NCBI GenBank assembly: GCA_964654415.1
Contig: CAZZIP010000002.1
Location: forward strand, 186,001-250,000
DNA: 64,000 bases
Reading direction: 5' to 3'
From: Methylohalobius sp964654415
GTDB lineage: Bacteria; Pseudomonadota; Gammaproteobacteria; Methylococcales; Methylothermaceae
In this document: positions 8,149-16,833 of the stretch, piece after piece
Layout: every line of letters begins with the position of its first letter
Position numbering within the stretch: the first letter of the stretch is position 1
The notes under the pieces: model-generated
What the model was told of the DNA's origin: nothing
What the model saw: the letters and a program-made list of their open reading frames with translations, nothing else
Databases searched by the model: none
Position numbers and translations under genes: made by a program

Positions 8149-8646
8149 TCAACTCAACAGCAATCCCAAACGAGCTAGAGCCGCCTGGATCCTGCCCTTT
8201 AAATAGCCGATCAGGTACAGGCCGGACAAGGCCGTGACCAACCCGGCCAAGGTCGTGAGCAAAGCTTCCGAAATCCCGGCCGCCATCGCCCGCACATTGC
8301 CCGTGCCGAACACCGTCAGCACGGTAAAGACCTTGATCATGCCGCTGACGGTACCGAGCAGCCCCAAAAGCGGCAGGATTTGGACGAGCGCCTCGATCAC
8401 GCTAAGACTCGTTTTCAGGCGGCTTTCGGCTAAGTCAAGCCAGGCTCTGCGGCGTACTTCTGTGCCAACGCGCGAGCGCTGGTGCCTGTGCCAGCGCTCG
8501 GTCAGTTCAGCCTGAATTTTGGGCGACTCGCGCACCAGGCGGTCAAAGCCGCACAAAAGCAGGTACCACATCCAGATCGAAGCCAGCAGAATTGCCCATA
8601 GCAAAGGGCCACCGCGGTAAAACAAGGCCCAAAGCGCATCAACCAT
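8149..8646 (-). CDS. exbB: ExbB-family channel protein of the TonB2-type system
   Basis: 165 residues, the short form seen in TonB2 systems. An N-terminal helix (GGPLLWAILLASIWMWYLLL) precedes the conserved pair of helices with ILPLLGLLGTVSGMI and SEALLTTLAGLVTALSGLYLIGYL. It overlaps the end of the TtpC-like gene by eight bases and would form the proton channel with the ExbD that follows. Confidence 0.92.
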   Translation of the reverse strand: MVDALWALFYRGGPLLWAILLASIWMWYLLLCGFDRLVRESPKIQAELTERWHRHQRSRVGTEVRRRAWLDLAESRLKTSLSVIEALVQILPLLGLLGTVSGMIKVFTVLTVFGTGNVRAMAAGISEALLTTLAGLVTALSGLYLIGYLKGRIQAALARLGLLLS

Positions 8647-9967
8647 AGTTGCTGTAGCGTTCGAACAATTCCACGCCTTCTTCGGTGATTTGCGCCGCGA
8701 TCCGCTCGGCCCGCCCGCGCAGAAAACTATGGGCGATGAGCAGCGGGATGGCGACGGTCAAGCCCTGTTCGGTGGTGACTAGGGCCAGCGAGATGCCGCT
8801 CGACATCAGCTTGGGGTCGCCGGTGCCAAATAGGGCGATGGCGTCGAAGGTCTCGATCATTCCGAGCACCGTACCGAGCAATCCCAACAGCGGTGCGATG
8901 GTGGCAAAGGTGCTCAAAGTTTGCAGCCCGCGGTAGAGGCGCCCAAGCTCGTGCTGCACCAACTCATCCAGATACACCGCCAAGGTTTCATCGCTTCCGG
9001 TTTGGCTGCCTTTGCGTTCGGCCAAAGCCAACCGCATACGGCCGATGGGGTTGTCCGGCTTAGGTTCAGACTTGGGTTTTTGCTGCCCGATCCGCCGCTC
9101 GGTCAAGATCAGCTCGCCGTAGCGCCAAAGCGTGATCATCAGGCCGACTGTCCCTAAGGCGATGATACAGTAGCCGACCACCCCACCTTGATGGAGCCAA
9201 CGCTCCAACCAGCCTGGAGTCTGCGCGACCAGGGTAAGCAGGGTGCCGCGGGACGGGTCGAGCGCCACCCTGTGCCAGCCGGTCTGCGCTTGCTCCAAAG
9301 AGGCCGCCAAGTTCCTGAACCTGAGCGGCGGCTGCTGAACCGGTTCGAGCAACCGGTCAGAGCCGGTAAGATACCGCAAGTAGCGGCCTTCCGAGAAGGC
9401 GTTGAACACCCCAACGCGCACCACCCTGCGCTTTTGCTCGCTGCCGTCGGGGGCAACCACCGGGGCCTCAAAGCGCACCACCCGCCCGCTCTCGGCGATT
9501 TCCGAAAGCAACGCGTCCCACAGTCGTTTTAAGTCCGCGAGACTGGCGTGATGGCGTGGCCGGGAAAGCTCGTCTAAAAATTTTAGCCTGTCCGGTTGCC
9601 CCGCGTTGACCAGAGAATCCGAAAGCATGGTCTTGATCGCCGAAGCATCCTGGCGTGCCTGGCTGAATAATTCTTCTAGGTCGCCGGCTTCGTCTTTCCA
9701 CCGGGTGTCTAATTCCACCAGGCGCTTCTCGCCGGCATCCAGGCGGGCGCGCAGAGCGTCGGCGCGCGACTTGGTTTTGGCGACCTCGGCTTTGAGCGCA
9801 TCGACCAGCTTCTGCCGTTGGCTGTGCTCGGCCAGAAAACGGCGCAGGCGCTCCTCCTGATGGGCGCGCTCGGCGACGCCTTCGCGGCGGATCTTCTCAA
9901 CCAAGTCCTGAAAATCGGCGCCGAAAGCCAGGATGGGCAAAAAACCCAGCCACCAAAGCCACTTCAT
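8639..9967 (-). CDS. TtpC-like MotA/TolQ/ExbB proton-channel family protein with coiled coil
   Basis: 442 residues. A signal peptide (MKWLWWLGFLPILAFGA) precedes a long coiled-coil periplasmic region (about 20-110) and a mixed domain, then three membrane helices with the ExbB signature IAPLLGLLGTVLGMIETF near the C-terminus. This architecture is that of TtpC, an extra inner-membrane component required by Vibrio TonB2 systems. The ATG overlaps the DUF3450 stop (ATGA). Acts as a bridge between the ExbB channel and the envelope. Confidence 0.88.
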   Translation of the reverse strand: MKWLWWLGFLPILAFGADFQDLVEKIRREGVAERAHQEERLRRFLAEHSQRQKLVDALKAEVAKTKSRADALRARLDAGEKRLVELDTRWKDEAGDLEELFSQARQDASAIKTMLSDSLVNAGQPDRLKFLDELSRPRHHASLADLKRLWDALLSEIAESGRVVRFEAPVVAPDGSEQKRRVVRVGVFNAFSEGRYLRYLTGSDRLLEPVQQPPLRFRNLAASLEQAQTGWHRVALDPSRGTLLTLVAQTPGWLERWLHQGGVVGYCIIALGTVGLMITLWRYGELILTERRIGQQKPKSEPKPDNPIGRMRLALAERKGSQTGSDETLAVYLDELVQHELGRLYRGLQTLSTFATIAPLLGLLGTVLGMIETFDAIALFGTGDPKLMSSGISLALVTTEQGLTVAIPLLIAHSFLRGRAERIAAQITEEGVELFERYSNYG

Positions 9968-10800
9968 GGCGCCTCCGCCGCCGGCACCGGCAAGATAATG
10001 AGGTCGGGCGGGGCCTGCTTGGCGGCGATGCGCATCGCTTGCTCCAAGGGCCTGAGGTCTTCAGCTTCCAGTTTGTGCCAGGTTTTGGTTTTGGGGTCAA
10101 ACACTCCGCCTTCGTGGCCGTCCAGAGTCAGGTAATACAGCCCCACCCGGCCAAAGCGCAGAAAGCGCACGGTGCGGTGGTTGCCGTCGGCGGGTAAGCG
10201 GCCTTCATACGTTTCTAGATTATGGCCGTATTGGGCCTCGATGCGGAAGGCTTCCATGAGTCTTCGGTATTTCTCTGCCAGGTTGACATCGGCGCGGTTT
10301 AAAGTCTCGCGCAAGGAAGCGATGCGAGCCTTGCGCTCATCGAGCAGAAAAGGCGTGTCGGCGTCCACGATCTGCTCCAGGGCCGAAAACATCTCAAGCA
10401 GAAATGGCAACAGGCTGCGCTTTAAGGTCTCGAGTTCTGCTAGTTGACGTTCCCGATCGGCGATCTCCTGCTCCTGGTCAGCCACCAGCTTTTCGAGTTG
10501 CTCGGCGTACGCTGAAAGCTCATCCAAAGCCGCCGCCTGGGTGCGATATTCTTCCAGGAGCCTGCGGTTGTCGTCGTCTAAAGCGTCGATCTGGCGCTGG
10601 ATGTCGGCGGCCTGCTTTTGGGTAGCAAGCTGCTCTTTGAGCGCTTCGTCCAGTTGGGCAAAAACCAAATTAGGCAGCAGCAAGCCCAACAAAGCGGATG
10701 TTTGGAGGATCGTGTAAGTCTTTTCTGCATTGCCTTTAAGCGCCGGCGAGACGATACGGGTCCGGCGCAGCAGCCGATGGGCGAGGGTAAAGAACGTCAT
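9964..10800 (-). CDS. DUF3450-family coiled-coil protein of the TonB2-type operon
   Basis: About 278 residues with the chosen ATG. The body is a strongly charged coiled coil (QKQAADIQRQIDALDDDNRR onward) followed by the DUF3450 core with RLMEAFRIEAQYGHNLETYEG and VRFLRFGRVGLYYLT. A hydrophobic export segment (TSALLGLLLPNLVFA) lies about 34 residues after this ATG, an unusually long n-region, and no good Shine-Dalgarno is seen, so the true start is uncertain. The frame stays open far upstream through an 18-base tandem repeat. First gene of the conserved TonB2 order. Confidence 0.8.
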   Translation of the reverse strand: MTFFTLAHRLLRRTRIVSPALKGNAEKTYTILQTSALLGLLLPNLVFAQLDEALKEQLATQKQAADIQRQIDALDDDNRRLLEEYRTQAAALDELSAYAEQLEKLVADQEQEIADRERQLAELETLKRSLLPFLLEMFSALEQIVDADTPFLLDERKARIASLRETLNRADVNLAEKYRRLMEAFRIEAQYGHNLETYEGRLPADGNHRTVRFLRFGRVGLYYLTLDGHEGGVFDPKTKTWHKLEAEDLRPLEQAMRIAAKQAPPDLIILPVPAAEAP

Positions 10801-10825
10801 TTGGGCAGGCATGAGCAAAGCAAAA

Positions 10826-10861
10826 GGTAAGTCAGATAAAACAGGTAAGTCAGATAAAACA
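10826..10861. repeat. Two tandem 18-base repeats
   Basis: The unit GGTAAGTCAGATAAAACA occurs twice without interruption, at 10826-10843 and 10844-10861, just upstream of the DUF3450 start. On the minus strand it could be a doubled binding site in the operon leader; it could equally be a simple slippage duplication. Confidence 0.7.
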
Positions 10862-11059
10862 GCGAGCAGAACGCCTCCTGATAGCGGGTGGAGAGCTTGT
10901 TGCCAAGCAGGCGCTCGGGTTGACACAAAACCCAAGGTAAAGCAAAACGCAAGTGCCCAGGAGTACGGTAGCGCGGGATGTGGCGGGTGAGCATTTACTT
11001 TTTTTGCATCTCGGCGACGTTGCCTTCCAACGATTCCTGCTGGCGAAGGATAAAATCTT

Positions 11060-11251
11060 TTAGGAATTGGGATCGGGTTCTTGGGAAGGATCTTCAACTT
11101 CTTCTGCCAGCTCATCCTCGTGCAATAGCCGATAGATTCCAAGGCATCCCTCGCAGCAAAAGCGCTTGATGCCAGATTTGGTGTTGAGGATAAAATCTGA
11201 AATTTCCACCGGCAGGGCGCACAGATCACAGCTTGGCTTGGCTTGATGCAT
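11060..11251 (-). CDS. Small four-cysteine metal-binding domain protein
   Basis: 63 residues. CDLCALPVE and, after a spacer, FCCEGCLGIYRLL give the cysteine pattern of the metal-binding domain found at the N-terminus of CcoI/FixI-type P-type ATPases, here as a stand-alone protein with an acidic tail. It probably binds copper or zinc. It precedes the TonB2-type operon on the same strand, separated by about 260 bases that contain no clear gene, so it may belong to the same metal regulon. Confidence 0.7.
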   Translation of the reverse strand: MHQAKPSCDLCALPVEISDFILNTKSGIKRFCCEGCLGIYRLLHEDELAEEVEDPSQEPDPNS

Positions 11252-11615
11252 TTTTGGCGCAGCGCTTAATCAAAATTAATTAATATATCAGAATGCCAGA
11301 AAAAAAGCGCCTTCCTTGACGCCGTTGGTTAAGGCTGCACTTCATCGATCAGTGACAGCTAAAGCCGGCGCTGCCGTCAGTGCAGCGCCTGGAGACTCCC
11401 CCGTTCAGGGTGGGTTTGGACCTTCGTCCCGGCCATTGGGCGATCGAGTTCTCCCTGCTCAGAAGCGGGCTGATCCTGTGGCGTTGTACGGAACCCGAAC
11501 GTTACGGCGCGTTCACCGTTTTGCAAAAAAACTCTAAAATAAAGTTATCGGGAGCGAAGTCTCCTGAGTGCCATTGATTATTGTTGTCTTTACTCCCACA
11601 AAACAAGGAGCCATC
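11252..11615. other. Intergenic stretch with a doubtful 65-codon reading frame
   Basis: Separates the four-cysteine gene from hpf. The left end is AT-rich (TTAATTAATATA near 11277), suitable for a promoter. A plus-strand frame from GTG 11380 to 11577 encodes a product containing RPGHWAIEFSLLRSG and WRCTEPERYGAFTVL, which looks protein-like, but no ribosome binding site or known family supports it. Nothing else recognised. Confidence 0.3.
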
Positions 11616-11975
11616 ATGCAGATACCACTTCAGGTCACGTTTCGGGAACTGCCGCATTCCGATGCCATGGAAGCCAAGATCCGGGAAAAAGTGCAGAAAC
11701 TGGAACGCTACTACGATAAGATCACCAGTTGCCGGGTAGTGGTGGAACGTAGCCACCGCAACCACAACAAGGGCGATCTTTATCACGTCCGCATCGACTT
11801 GACGGTGCCCGGCAAGGAGATCGTCATCAGCCGCGAGCACCACGACAACCACGCCTACGAGGACGCCTATGTCGCGATCCGCGACGCTTTCGACGCCGCT
11901 GCTCGCCAGCTCGAGGAATACGCCCGCATCCAGCGCGGCGAGGTCAAACGCCACAATTATCCAACTCCCGAATGA
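11616..11975 (+). CDS. hpf: Ribosome hibernation-promoting factor, HPF/YfiA family
   Basis: 119 residues from the ATG preceded by AAGGAG. The single domain (MQIPLQVTFRELPHSDAMEAKIREK, then a basic CRVVVERSH strand) matches the short HPF/RaiA class without the C-terminal dimerisation domain. These proteins bind the 30S decoding centre in resting cells and block translation. No rpoN gene is adjacent, unlike the classic hpf locus. Confidence 0.88.
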   Translation: MQIPLQVTFRELPHSDAMEAKIREKVQKLERYYDKITSCRVVVERSHRNHNKGDLYHVRIDLTVPGKEIVISREHHDNHAYEDAYVAIRDAFDAAARQLEEYARIQRGEVKRHNYPTPE

Positions 11976-11978
11976 AAA

Positions 11979-13775
11979 TCAATCGCCTTCGCGGGTGATG
12001 TCGCAGCAATGGGTCTCAGGTGGAGCCTTGGGAAGCAGCACCGCCCCCCGAATGGGGCTCGGGCGGTAAGTGGTACAACCTTTAAGGCCCAGCTCGTAGG
12101 CGCGCCAATAGACGTTCTCAAATTGGGCAAACGGATAATCTTCCGGTACGTTGATGGTCTTGGAGATGGCGCTGTCGATGTGGGTCTGAAGCGCTGCCTG
12201 CATGGCAAGGTGGGCTTCGGGGGCAAGCTCGGTGGCGGTCACAAAATAGGAAGGCAAAGGTTGACCGGGTTTGAGACGCTGCCACAGGCGGAAGGCGGCG
12301 TCTTCGACCTCGAGCAAGGTGCAGCTTCCATCCGCCAGCTGTAGGCGGCGCTGGTAGCGCCACGCGAACACCGGCTCTAGGCCGCTTGAGACGTTGCCGG
12401 CGAGCAAGCTGATCGAGCCAGTGGGGGCGATGGCGAGCAAGGTCCCGTTGCGTATGCCGTCGGTAGAAATCGCCGCGCGTATGTCCTCAGGCAAACGAGC
12501 GAGAAACCTTCCGGCCAGGTATTTTTCGCGCTCGAACTTGGGAAATGCTCCCTTTTCCTTGGCCAAGGCGACCGAGGCTCGATAAGCGGCGTGGCAGATG
12601 GTCTGCATGACCTGCGCAGCAAACGCTCGCGCTTCCTCGCTGGCGTAGTGCAAACCCAGCATGATTAGCGTATCGGCCAGGCCGGTGATGCCAAGGCCGA
12701 TCCTGCGCTTGGCTTTAGCCTCCTGGCGCTGAGCCGGAAGCGGGAAGCGCGACACCTCAATCACGTCGTCTAAAAACCGCACCGCTACGGGTACCAGCTC
12801 GACCAGGGCGGCAAAATCGAAGGAGGCTTTTTCGGTGAACGGCTCGCGTACAAACGCGGTCAGGTTAAACGATCCCAAATCGCAGGCACCATAAGGCGGC
12901 AAGGGCAGCTCCGAGCAGGGGTTGGTGGTGTAGATGTGCTCGCAGTAGTAGAGGTTGTTCAGCTGATTGATGCGGTCGATGAAAATCACTCCAGGTTCAG
13001 CGACTTCATAGGTGGCGCGCATGATCTTCTGCCACAGCTCGCGCGCTGGAATCACTTTGAGCACGCGGCAGGGCACGGGATGATCATATCCCGGCCAGTT
13101 GCGTAAGACCGTTCCTTCCCCGGTTCCTTCCGCCAGACTGACTTCAGGAAACACCAGCGGCCAGTCGATGTCTTTGCGCACCGCGTCCAAAAAAGCATCA
13201 GTGACTTCTACCGATAAATTGAAATTGCGCAAGGCTTGTGGATCGCGTTTGGCGTCGATGAATTCCTCGACGTCGGGATGGTCGCATCTTAAAGTCGCCA
13301 TCATCGCCCCGCGCCTCGCTCCAGTAGAAAGCAACGTAGCGCAGGTCACATCCCAGATGTGCATGAAGGAGACAGGACCTGAGGCGATCCCGCCTACGGT
13401 TTTGGCGCGGCTGCCGCGCGGCCTTAAGGTGGAAAAATCGTAGCCCACCCCGCCTCCCTGTTGCATGGTCAAGGCCCCTTCCTTGAGGGCCTGAAAAATC
13501 CCGTCTAAGGAATCTTCGATTATCCCCATGGCGAAGCAGTTGAACAAAGTCACCTGCTTTTGGGTCCCGGCTCCGGCCAAAATCCTCCCGCCGGGTAAGA
13601 ACTTGAAGTCCTCGAGCAGTTGGTAGAACCGCTCGCTCCAAACCGCAGCCTCGGCCTCGGCGCCGGCTATCGCCTGCGCCACGCGCCGAAAAGTATCCTG
13701 GATTTGGGCCTCGCCTTCGGTCCGGTACTTGTTCTGCCAGACCAGGCGGGAGATTTCTGCATCAAACCAAGTCAT
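11979..13775 (-). CDS. nrdJ: Adenosylcobalamin-dependent ribonucleoside-diphosphate reductase (class II)
   Basis: 598 residues. Reduces ribonucleotides using a B12-generated thiyl radical, independent of oxygen. The active-site loop N285-P-C287-S-E289 is intact, with the thiyl cysteine C287. The redox pair is C80 (in TLFNCFA) and C298, eleven residues after C287 as in the family. The substrate-phosphate loop APTGSISLLAG is present, and a C-terminal CC pair (590-591) is positioned to re-reduce the active site. No class I genes are in the window. The 90-base leader shows no obvious cobalamin riboswitch. Confidence 0.93.
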   Translation of the reverse strand: MTWFDAEISRLVWQNKYRTEGEAQIQDTFRRVAQAIAGAEAEAAVWSERFYQLLEDFKFLPGGRILAGAGTQKQVTLFNCFAMGIIEDSLDGIFQALKEGALTMQQGGGVGYDFSTLRPRGSRAKTVGGIASGPVSFMHIWDVTCATLLSTGARRGAMMATLRCDHPDVEEFIDAKRDPQALRNFNLSVEVTDAFLDAVRKDIDWPLVFPEVSLAEGTGEGTVLRNWPGYDHPVPCRVLKVIPARELWQKIMRATYEVAEPGVIFIDRINQLNNLYYCEHIYTTNPCSELPLPPYGACDLGSFNLTAFVREPFTEKASFDFAALVELVPVAVRFLDDVIEVSRFPLPAQRQEAKAKRRIGLGITGLADTLIMLGLHYASEEARAFAAQVMQTICHAAYRASVALAKEKGAFPKFEREKYLAGRFLARLPEDIRAAISTDGIRNGTLLAIAPTGSISLLAGNVSSGLEPVFAWRYQRRLQLADGSCTLLEVEDAAFRLWQRLKPGQPLPSYFVTATELAPEAHLAMQAALQTHIDSAISKTINVPEDYPFAQFENVYWRAYELGLKGCTTYRPSPIRGAVLLPKAPPETHCCDITREGD

Positions 13776-13866
13776 GGTGCTATCCTTAAATAAGTGGCTT
13801 TAAGATATTCTCTACCGAATGGCAGGCAAAAAAAATCCTCCCAGCCACTTCAAGAAGAAAAAGCCG

Positions 13867-14850
13867 TTATATTTTCAGCAATGCCCGCAGGTCGAGCAAA
13901 GCAGAAGTGGCGTGGGAAATATAGGCGGCTATGGTGAGAGAATAATTAGCAAGAAGGCCCAGGCCGCTTCCGTTTAAGACTACAGGGCTTAAAACCGGCG
14001 CTTGGGTGGCTTCTAGCTCGCGGATGATTCGCCGTACCGGCTCCTCGGCGACTTTCGGTTTTAGGATTTCGGCAAAGTCCTTTTCGATGGCTTGCATGAT
14101 GTGCAGCAGCGCCCAGCAATAGCCACGGGCTTCGTAAAGATGATCGTCCAACTGGTACCAGGAGATTTTTGTCTCAGCAGAAGCAAGGCTAGGTTCTTTG
14201 TGGAAGGTTCCAGCTTCGGTGAGGATTTGGGCGTAACTACCCAGGCGTTGGGCGAGAACATCGAGGTATTGGACGAGATTGTCGGCACGCGGATAAAACT
14301 TCCCTCCCTCAGCTTGGAGGCGTTTGAGGTACCGGCGCAAGGCCTCTATCCCTTTTTGGTACTCATTTTCGGTAGGGGGAAACAGCCAGGAATCGGTTTC
14401 AAAATAAAAATACGGCTCGGCTATGCGCAGATCGGGATCTTCTTCGGATTGCGATTGCGCCCGCGAGAAGTGGTTGCGCAAAGCGGTGGCAAGGTCTCGC
14501 GTAGCCACGATTGCCCCATATTCCCAGCTCGGCATATCGTCGAGCAACGCAGACGGCGGCAAGACGTCGTTGGCAAGATAGCCGCCTGGCTTGCGCAGCA
14601 GGTATTCTACGTTGTGGATCAAGGCCACAACGGTTAAGGTTCCAGCCGGCAGCGCTTTGCCGGTGGAAACACCTACCTCTTTGGAGGCCGCCTGCACAAG
14701 GTCGTACGTTTTTGGCCGAAAACACGGCCAGGTCCAATAAGTCGCCAAGGCAAGCAGGCCTAAAGCCAACGCGACTATGGCCCAAACCGCTGGCTGAATC
14801 CAGCCTTTATGCGTCTTCTCTTTGGAAACAGCTACCGACACCGAAACCAT
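13867..14850 (-). CDS. DUF2333-family membrane-anchored protein
   Basis: 327 residues with one N-terminal membrane helix (about 20-44) and a large periplasmic part, including PGGYLANDVLPPS and SWEYGAIVATRDLATALRNHFSRAQSQ, characteristic of DUF2333. Function is unknown; members occur widely in gammaproteobacteria. It is probably monocistronic, flanked by nrdJ and the copper-oxidase pair on the same strand. Confidence 0.82.
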   Translation of the reverse strand: MVSVSVAVSKEKTHKGWIQPAVWAIVALALGLLALATYWTWPCFRPKTYDLVQAASKEVGVSTGKALPAGTLTVVALIHNVEYLLRKPGGYLANDVLPPSALLDDMPSWEYGAIVATRDLATALRNHFSRAQSQSEEDPDLRIAEPYFYFETDSWLFPPTENEYQKGIEALRRYLKRLQAEGGKFYPRADNLVQYLDVLAQRLGSYAQILTEAGTFHKEPSLASAETKISWYQLDDHLYEARGYCWALLHIMQAIEKDFAEILKPKVAEEPVRRIIRELEATQAPVLSPVVLNGSGLGLLANYSLTIAAYISHATSALLDLRALLKI

Positions 14851-14956
14851 TTGCGCCTCGTTTTTAAGAAGCTGGCCTACTAAAAGAAGTATAGTTAAAA
14901 ATTTTGTGCCGGCAGAAAGTTCCAGCCGTCCTTGGCCGGATTGAAGGGTTTTGGGT

Positions 14957-16810
14957 TTATTTGCCTTTTTGCGCTGGCGTCAGCTCCTTGAGCCAGGCTT
15001 CTACCTCCGGGCTGAGCTGGCCTGTTCCGGAGAGTTTCAAAGTTTCTTTCAACCAGCCGTGCATGGCGATCGGAAGCGGCAATACCCCTTGGCCGCCATA
15101 GCCGTTGAGACCGGTAATTTGGGAATCAGTGGCATCGGCCAAGAGGATTTTGCCGGCGATTTCCAAGGTGTCCATGTCTACTACGATCAGGGCATTGGAG
15201 AACTTGCTCGCCACGTAGGCGTAGTAGCCGCCGCCTTTTTTGAAGCCGTATTCCACCCCGTGGGCGCCGGGATCGGCCGGCAGCTGCTTGATCACCTTGT
15301 TGGTTTTGGTGTCGAGGATGGAGATCGTAGCGCTCAATGTGTTGGCGGTGACCACGTATTTGCCGTCGGGGCTGACCGGGGTCTGGATCGGCAGAAGGCC
15401 GTAAGCCGGACCTTTGGTTTCCCCGGAGATGGGGTCGTAGTCGGCAGCCAGATCGATGTCTTGGAGTTTTGTTTTGGTCTTAAGATCGATCACGCTCATC
15501 GTGGCCAGCAAAGGCGGCGTGCCTAAAAGGTTAGTAACATAGGCGCGGCTGCCGTCTGGCGTCATGCCCACCGCGATTGGGATCACCGCTCCGGTCGGAA
15601 TGGTGGTCACCTGTTCGCTGTCAAGATCCACCACCGAGACGCTGCCGGCTAAGGCGTTAGGCGTGACCATGTATTTCCCGTCATCGCTGATCCAGTGACC
15701 GTGCGGTCCGGTGTGAGGACCCAAGTTGATCGCGCCCATCAGGTTGTGATTAGCCCCGGGCGAGAGTTTCGCCACCCGTTCCTCGCCGTTGATCGCCACG
15801 TACAGCACGTCGGTGCCCGGTCTGGTCATGACGTGCGAAGGGTCTTGACCTACGGTCAGGACGCTGTAGATCGTGCCTTTTTCGCGGTCGAAGGTGGTCA
15901 GGCGCTTGTCGAACCACTCGGTCTGGTAGATGTAGCGGTAAGCCACATCGGTCCACATGTTGTGCGGGTGGTTCATATTGGTCTCTAAGCCTTTGACCTT
16001 CTTTTTGATTTTCCAGCTCGCCGCGTCGAGCTGGGTGGCCGAGCCGAACTTGGTTTTGCCGGCGATCTTCTCGAACTGGGTGTTGACCCACACTTCACCC
16101 ACCCCTGGGACTTGAGGGGTGCGAAGGTCATTTGGCACCGACACGCTCAAAGCGCTCAAAGAGACCTCTTTGCCGCCCAGATTCAAAGGAATATCCGGCA
16201 GCTTCACCTCCCAGGTGGGTTTTGTGTAGTCGCGCCAAAGCGAGGGGGTAGTGACGACGAAGAAAGTCCGCAGCAGCCTTTTGGCGATGTCGCTGGTGGT
16301 GGGGACTTTGGCCCCGGTGACGAGCTGGATCTCGCTGCCTATATCCAATCCCGGAGTATTGGGGTCGTCCACCACCACCGCGCCGAACATGTACGGGTGG
16401 ACCTTGCAGGTGAAGACGTACAGGCCCGGCTTGGCGAACTTGGCGGTGACGCTGGAGGTGGAGGGCTTTTCCTGGTCTACCGGGAAGTCCTTGGCCCCGG
16501 GCTGCCAGATCAGGCTGGTGATGGTGTGTTCGGCGTTGACGTCGGTCATCTTGATCAGTACCGCATCGCCTGGTTTGACCACTACTAGGGAATCGCCGTC
16601 GGTCGGGTCCTTGAACCAGGTCCCGGGCTCGTCGGTCATCTGCAAGGTGGCGGCAGGCAACACTCCGGCGACGCTGAGGATCGCTTCTTCTGGCGCGGGC
16701 GCAACCGGCTCTGGGGCTGTTTGCGTTTTGGACTTGACTGCTTGGGAGGGAGGCGCAAACGCCATCCCGGCAGCCAACGCGACAGCAAGGCTTAAGGTTT
16801 TCAGTTTCAT
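14957..16810 (-). CDS. Exported cupredoxin / YVTN beta-propeller protein
   Basis: 617 residues with signal peptide. Residues about 70-150 form a cupredoxin with likely type 1 copper ligands H95 (AEHTITS), C135, H138 and M141 (CKVHPYM). The rest is a beta-propeller with repeated YVTN-type blades (AYVTNLLG, YVVTANTLSATISILD, YAYVASKFSNALIVVD). It lies 23 bases after the multicopper oxidase gene and has its own GAGGAG site. A periplasmic electron carrier or copper-loaded partner of that oxidase is likely. Propeller plus cupredoxin resembles nitrous-oxide-reductase-type architecture, but the copper-centre ligands of that enzyme are not apparent. Confidence 0.78.
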   Translation of the reverse strand: MKLKTLSLAVALAAGMAFAPPSQAVKSKTQTAPEPVAPAPEEAILSVAGVLPAATLQMTDEPGTWFKDPTDGDSLVVVKPGDAVLIKMTDVNAEHTITSLIWQPGAKDFPVDQEKPSTSSVTAKFAKPGLYVFTCKVHPYMFGAVVVDDPNTPGLDIGSEIQLVTGAKVPTTSDIAKRLLRTFFVVTTPSLWRDYTKPTWEVKLPDIPLNLGGKEVSLSALSVSVPNDLRTPQVPGVGEVWVNTQFEKIAGKTKFGSATQLDAASWKIKKKVKGLETNMNHPHNMWTDVAYRYIYQTEWFDKRLTTFDREKGTIYSVLTVGQDPSHVMTRPGTDVLYVAINGEERVAKLSPGANHNLMGAINLGPHTGPHGHWISDDGKYMVTPNALAGSVSVVDLDSEQVTTIPTGAVIPIAVGMTPDGSRAYVTNLLGTPPLLATMSVIDLKTKTKLQDIDLAADYDPISGETKGPAYGLLPIQTPVSPDGKYVVTANTLSATISILDTKTNKVIKQLPADPGAHGVEYGFKKGGGYYAYVASKFSNALIVVDMDTLEIAGKILLADATDSQITGLNGYGGQGVLPLPIAMHGWLKETLKLSGTGQLSPEVEAWLKELTPAQKGK

Positions 16811-16833
16811 GTTGGTTTCTCCTCTCTAAGTGG

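Noticed and set aside
10826..10861. Tandem repeats considered as a CRISPR array
   Set aside because: Only two copies, no spacer between them, and no cas genes.
11979..13866. Cobalamin riboswitch upstream of the B12-dependent reductase
   Set aside because: The leader is under 100 bases and shows no B12-box-like conserved block.
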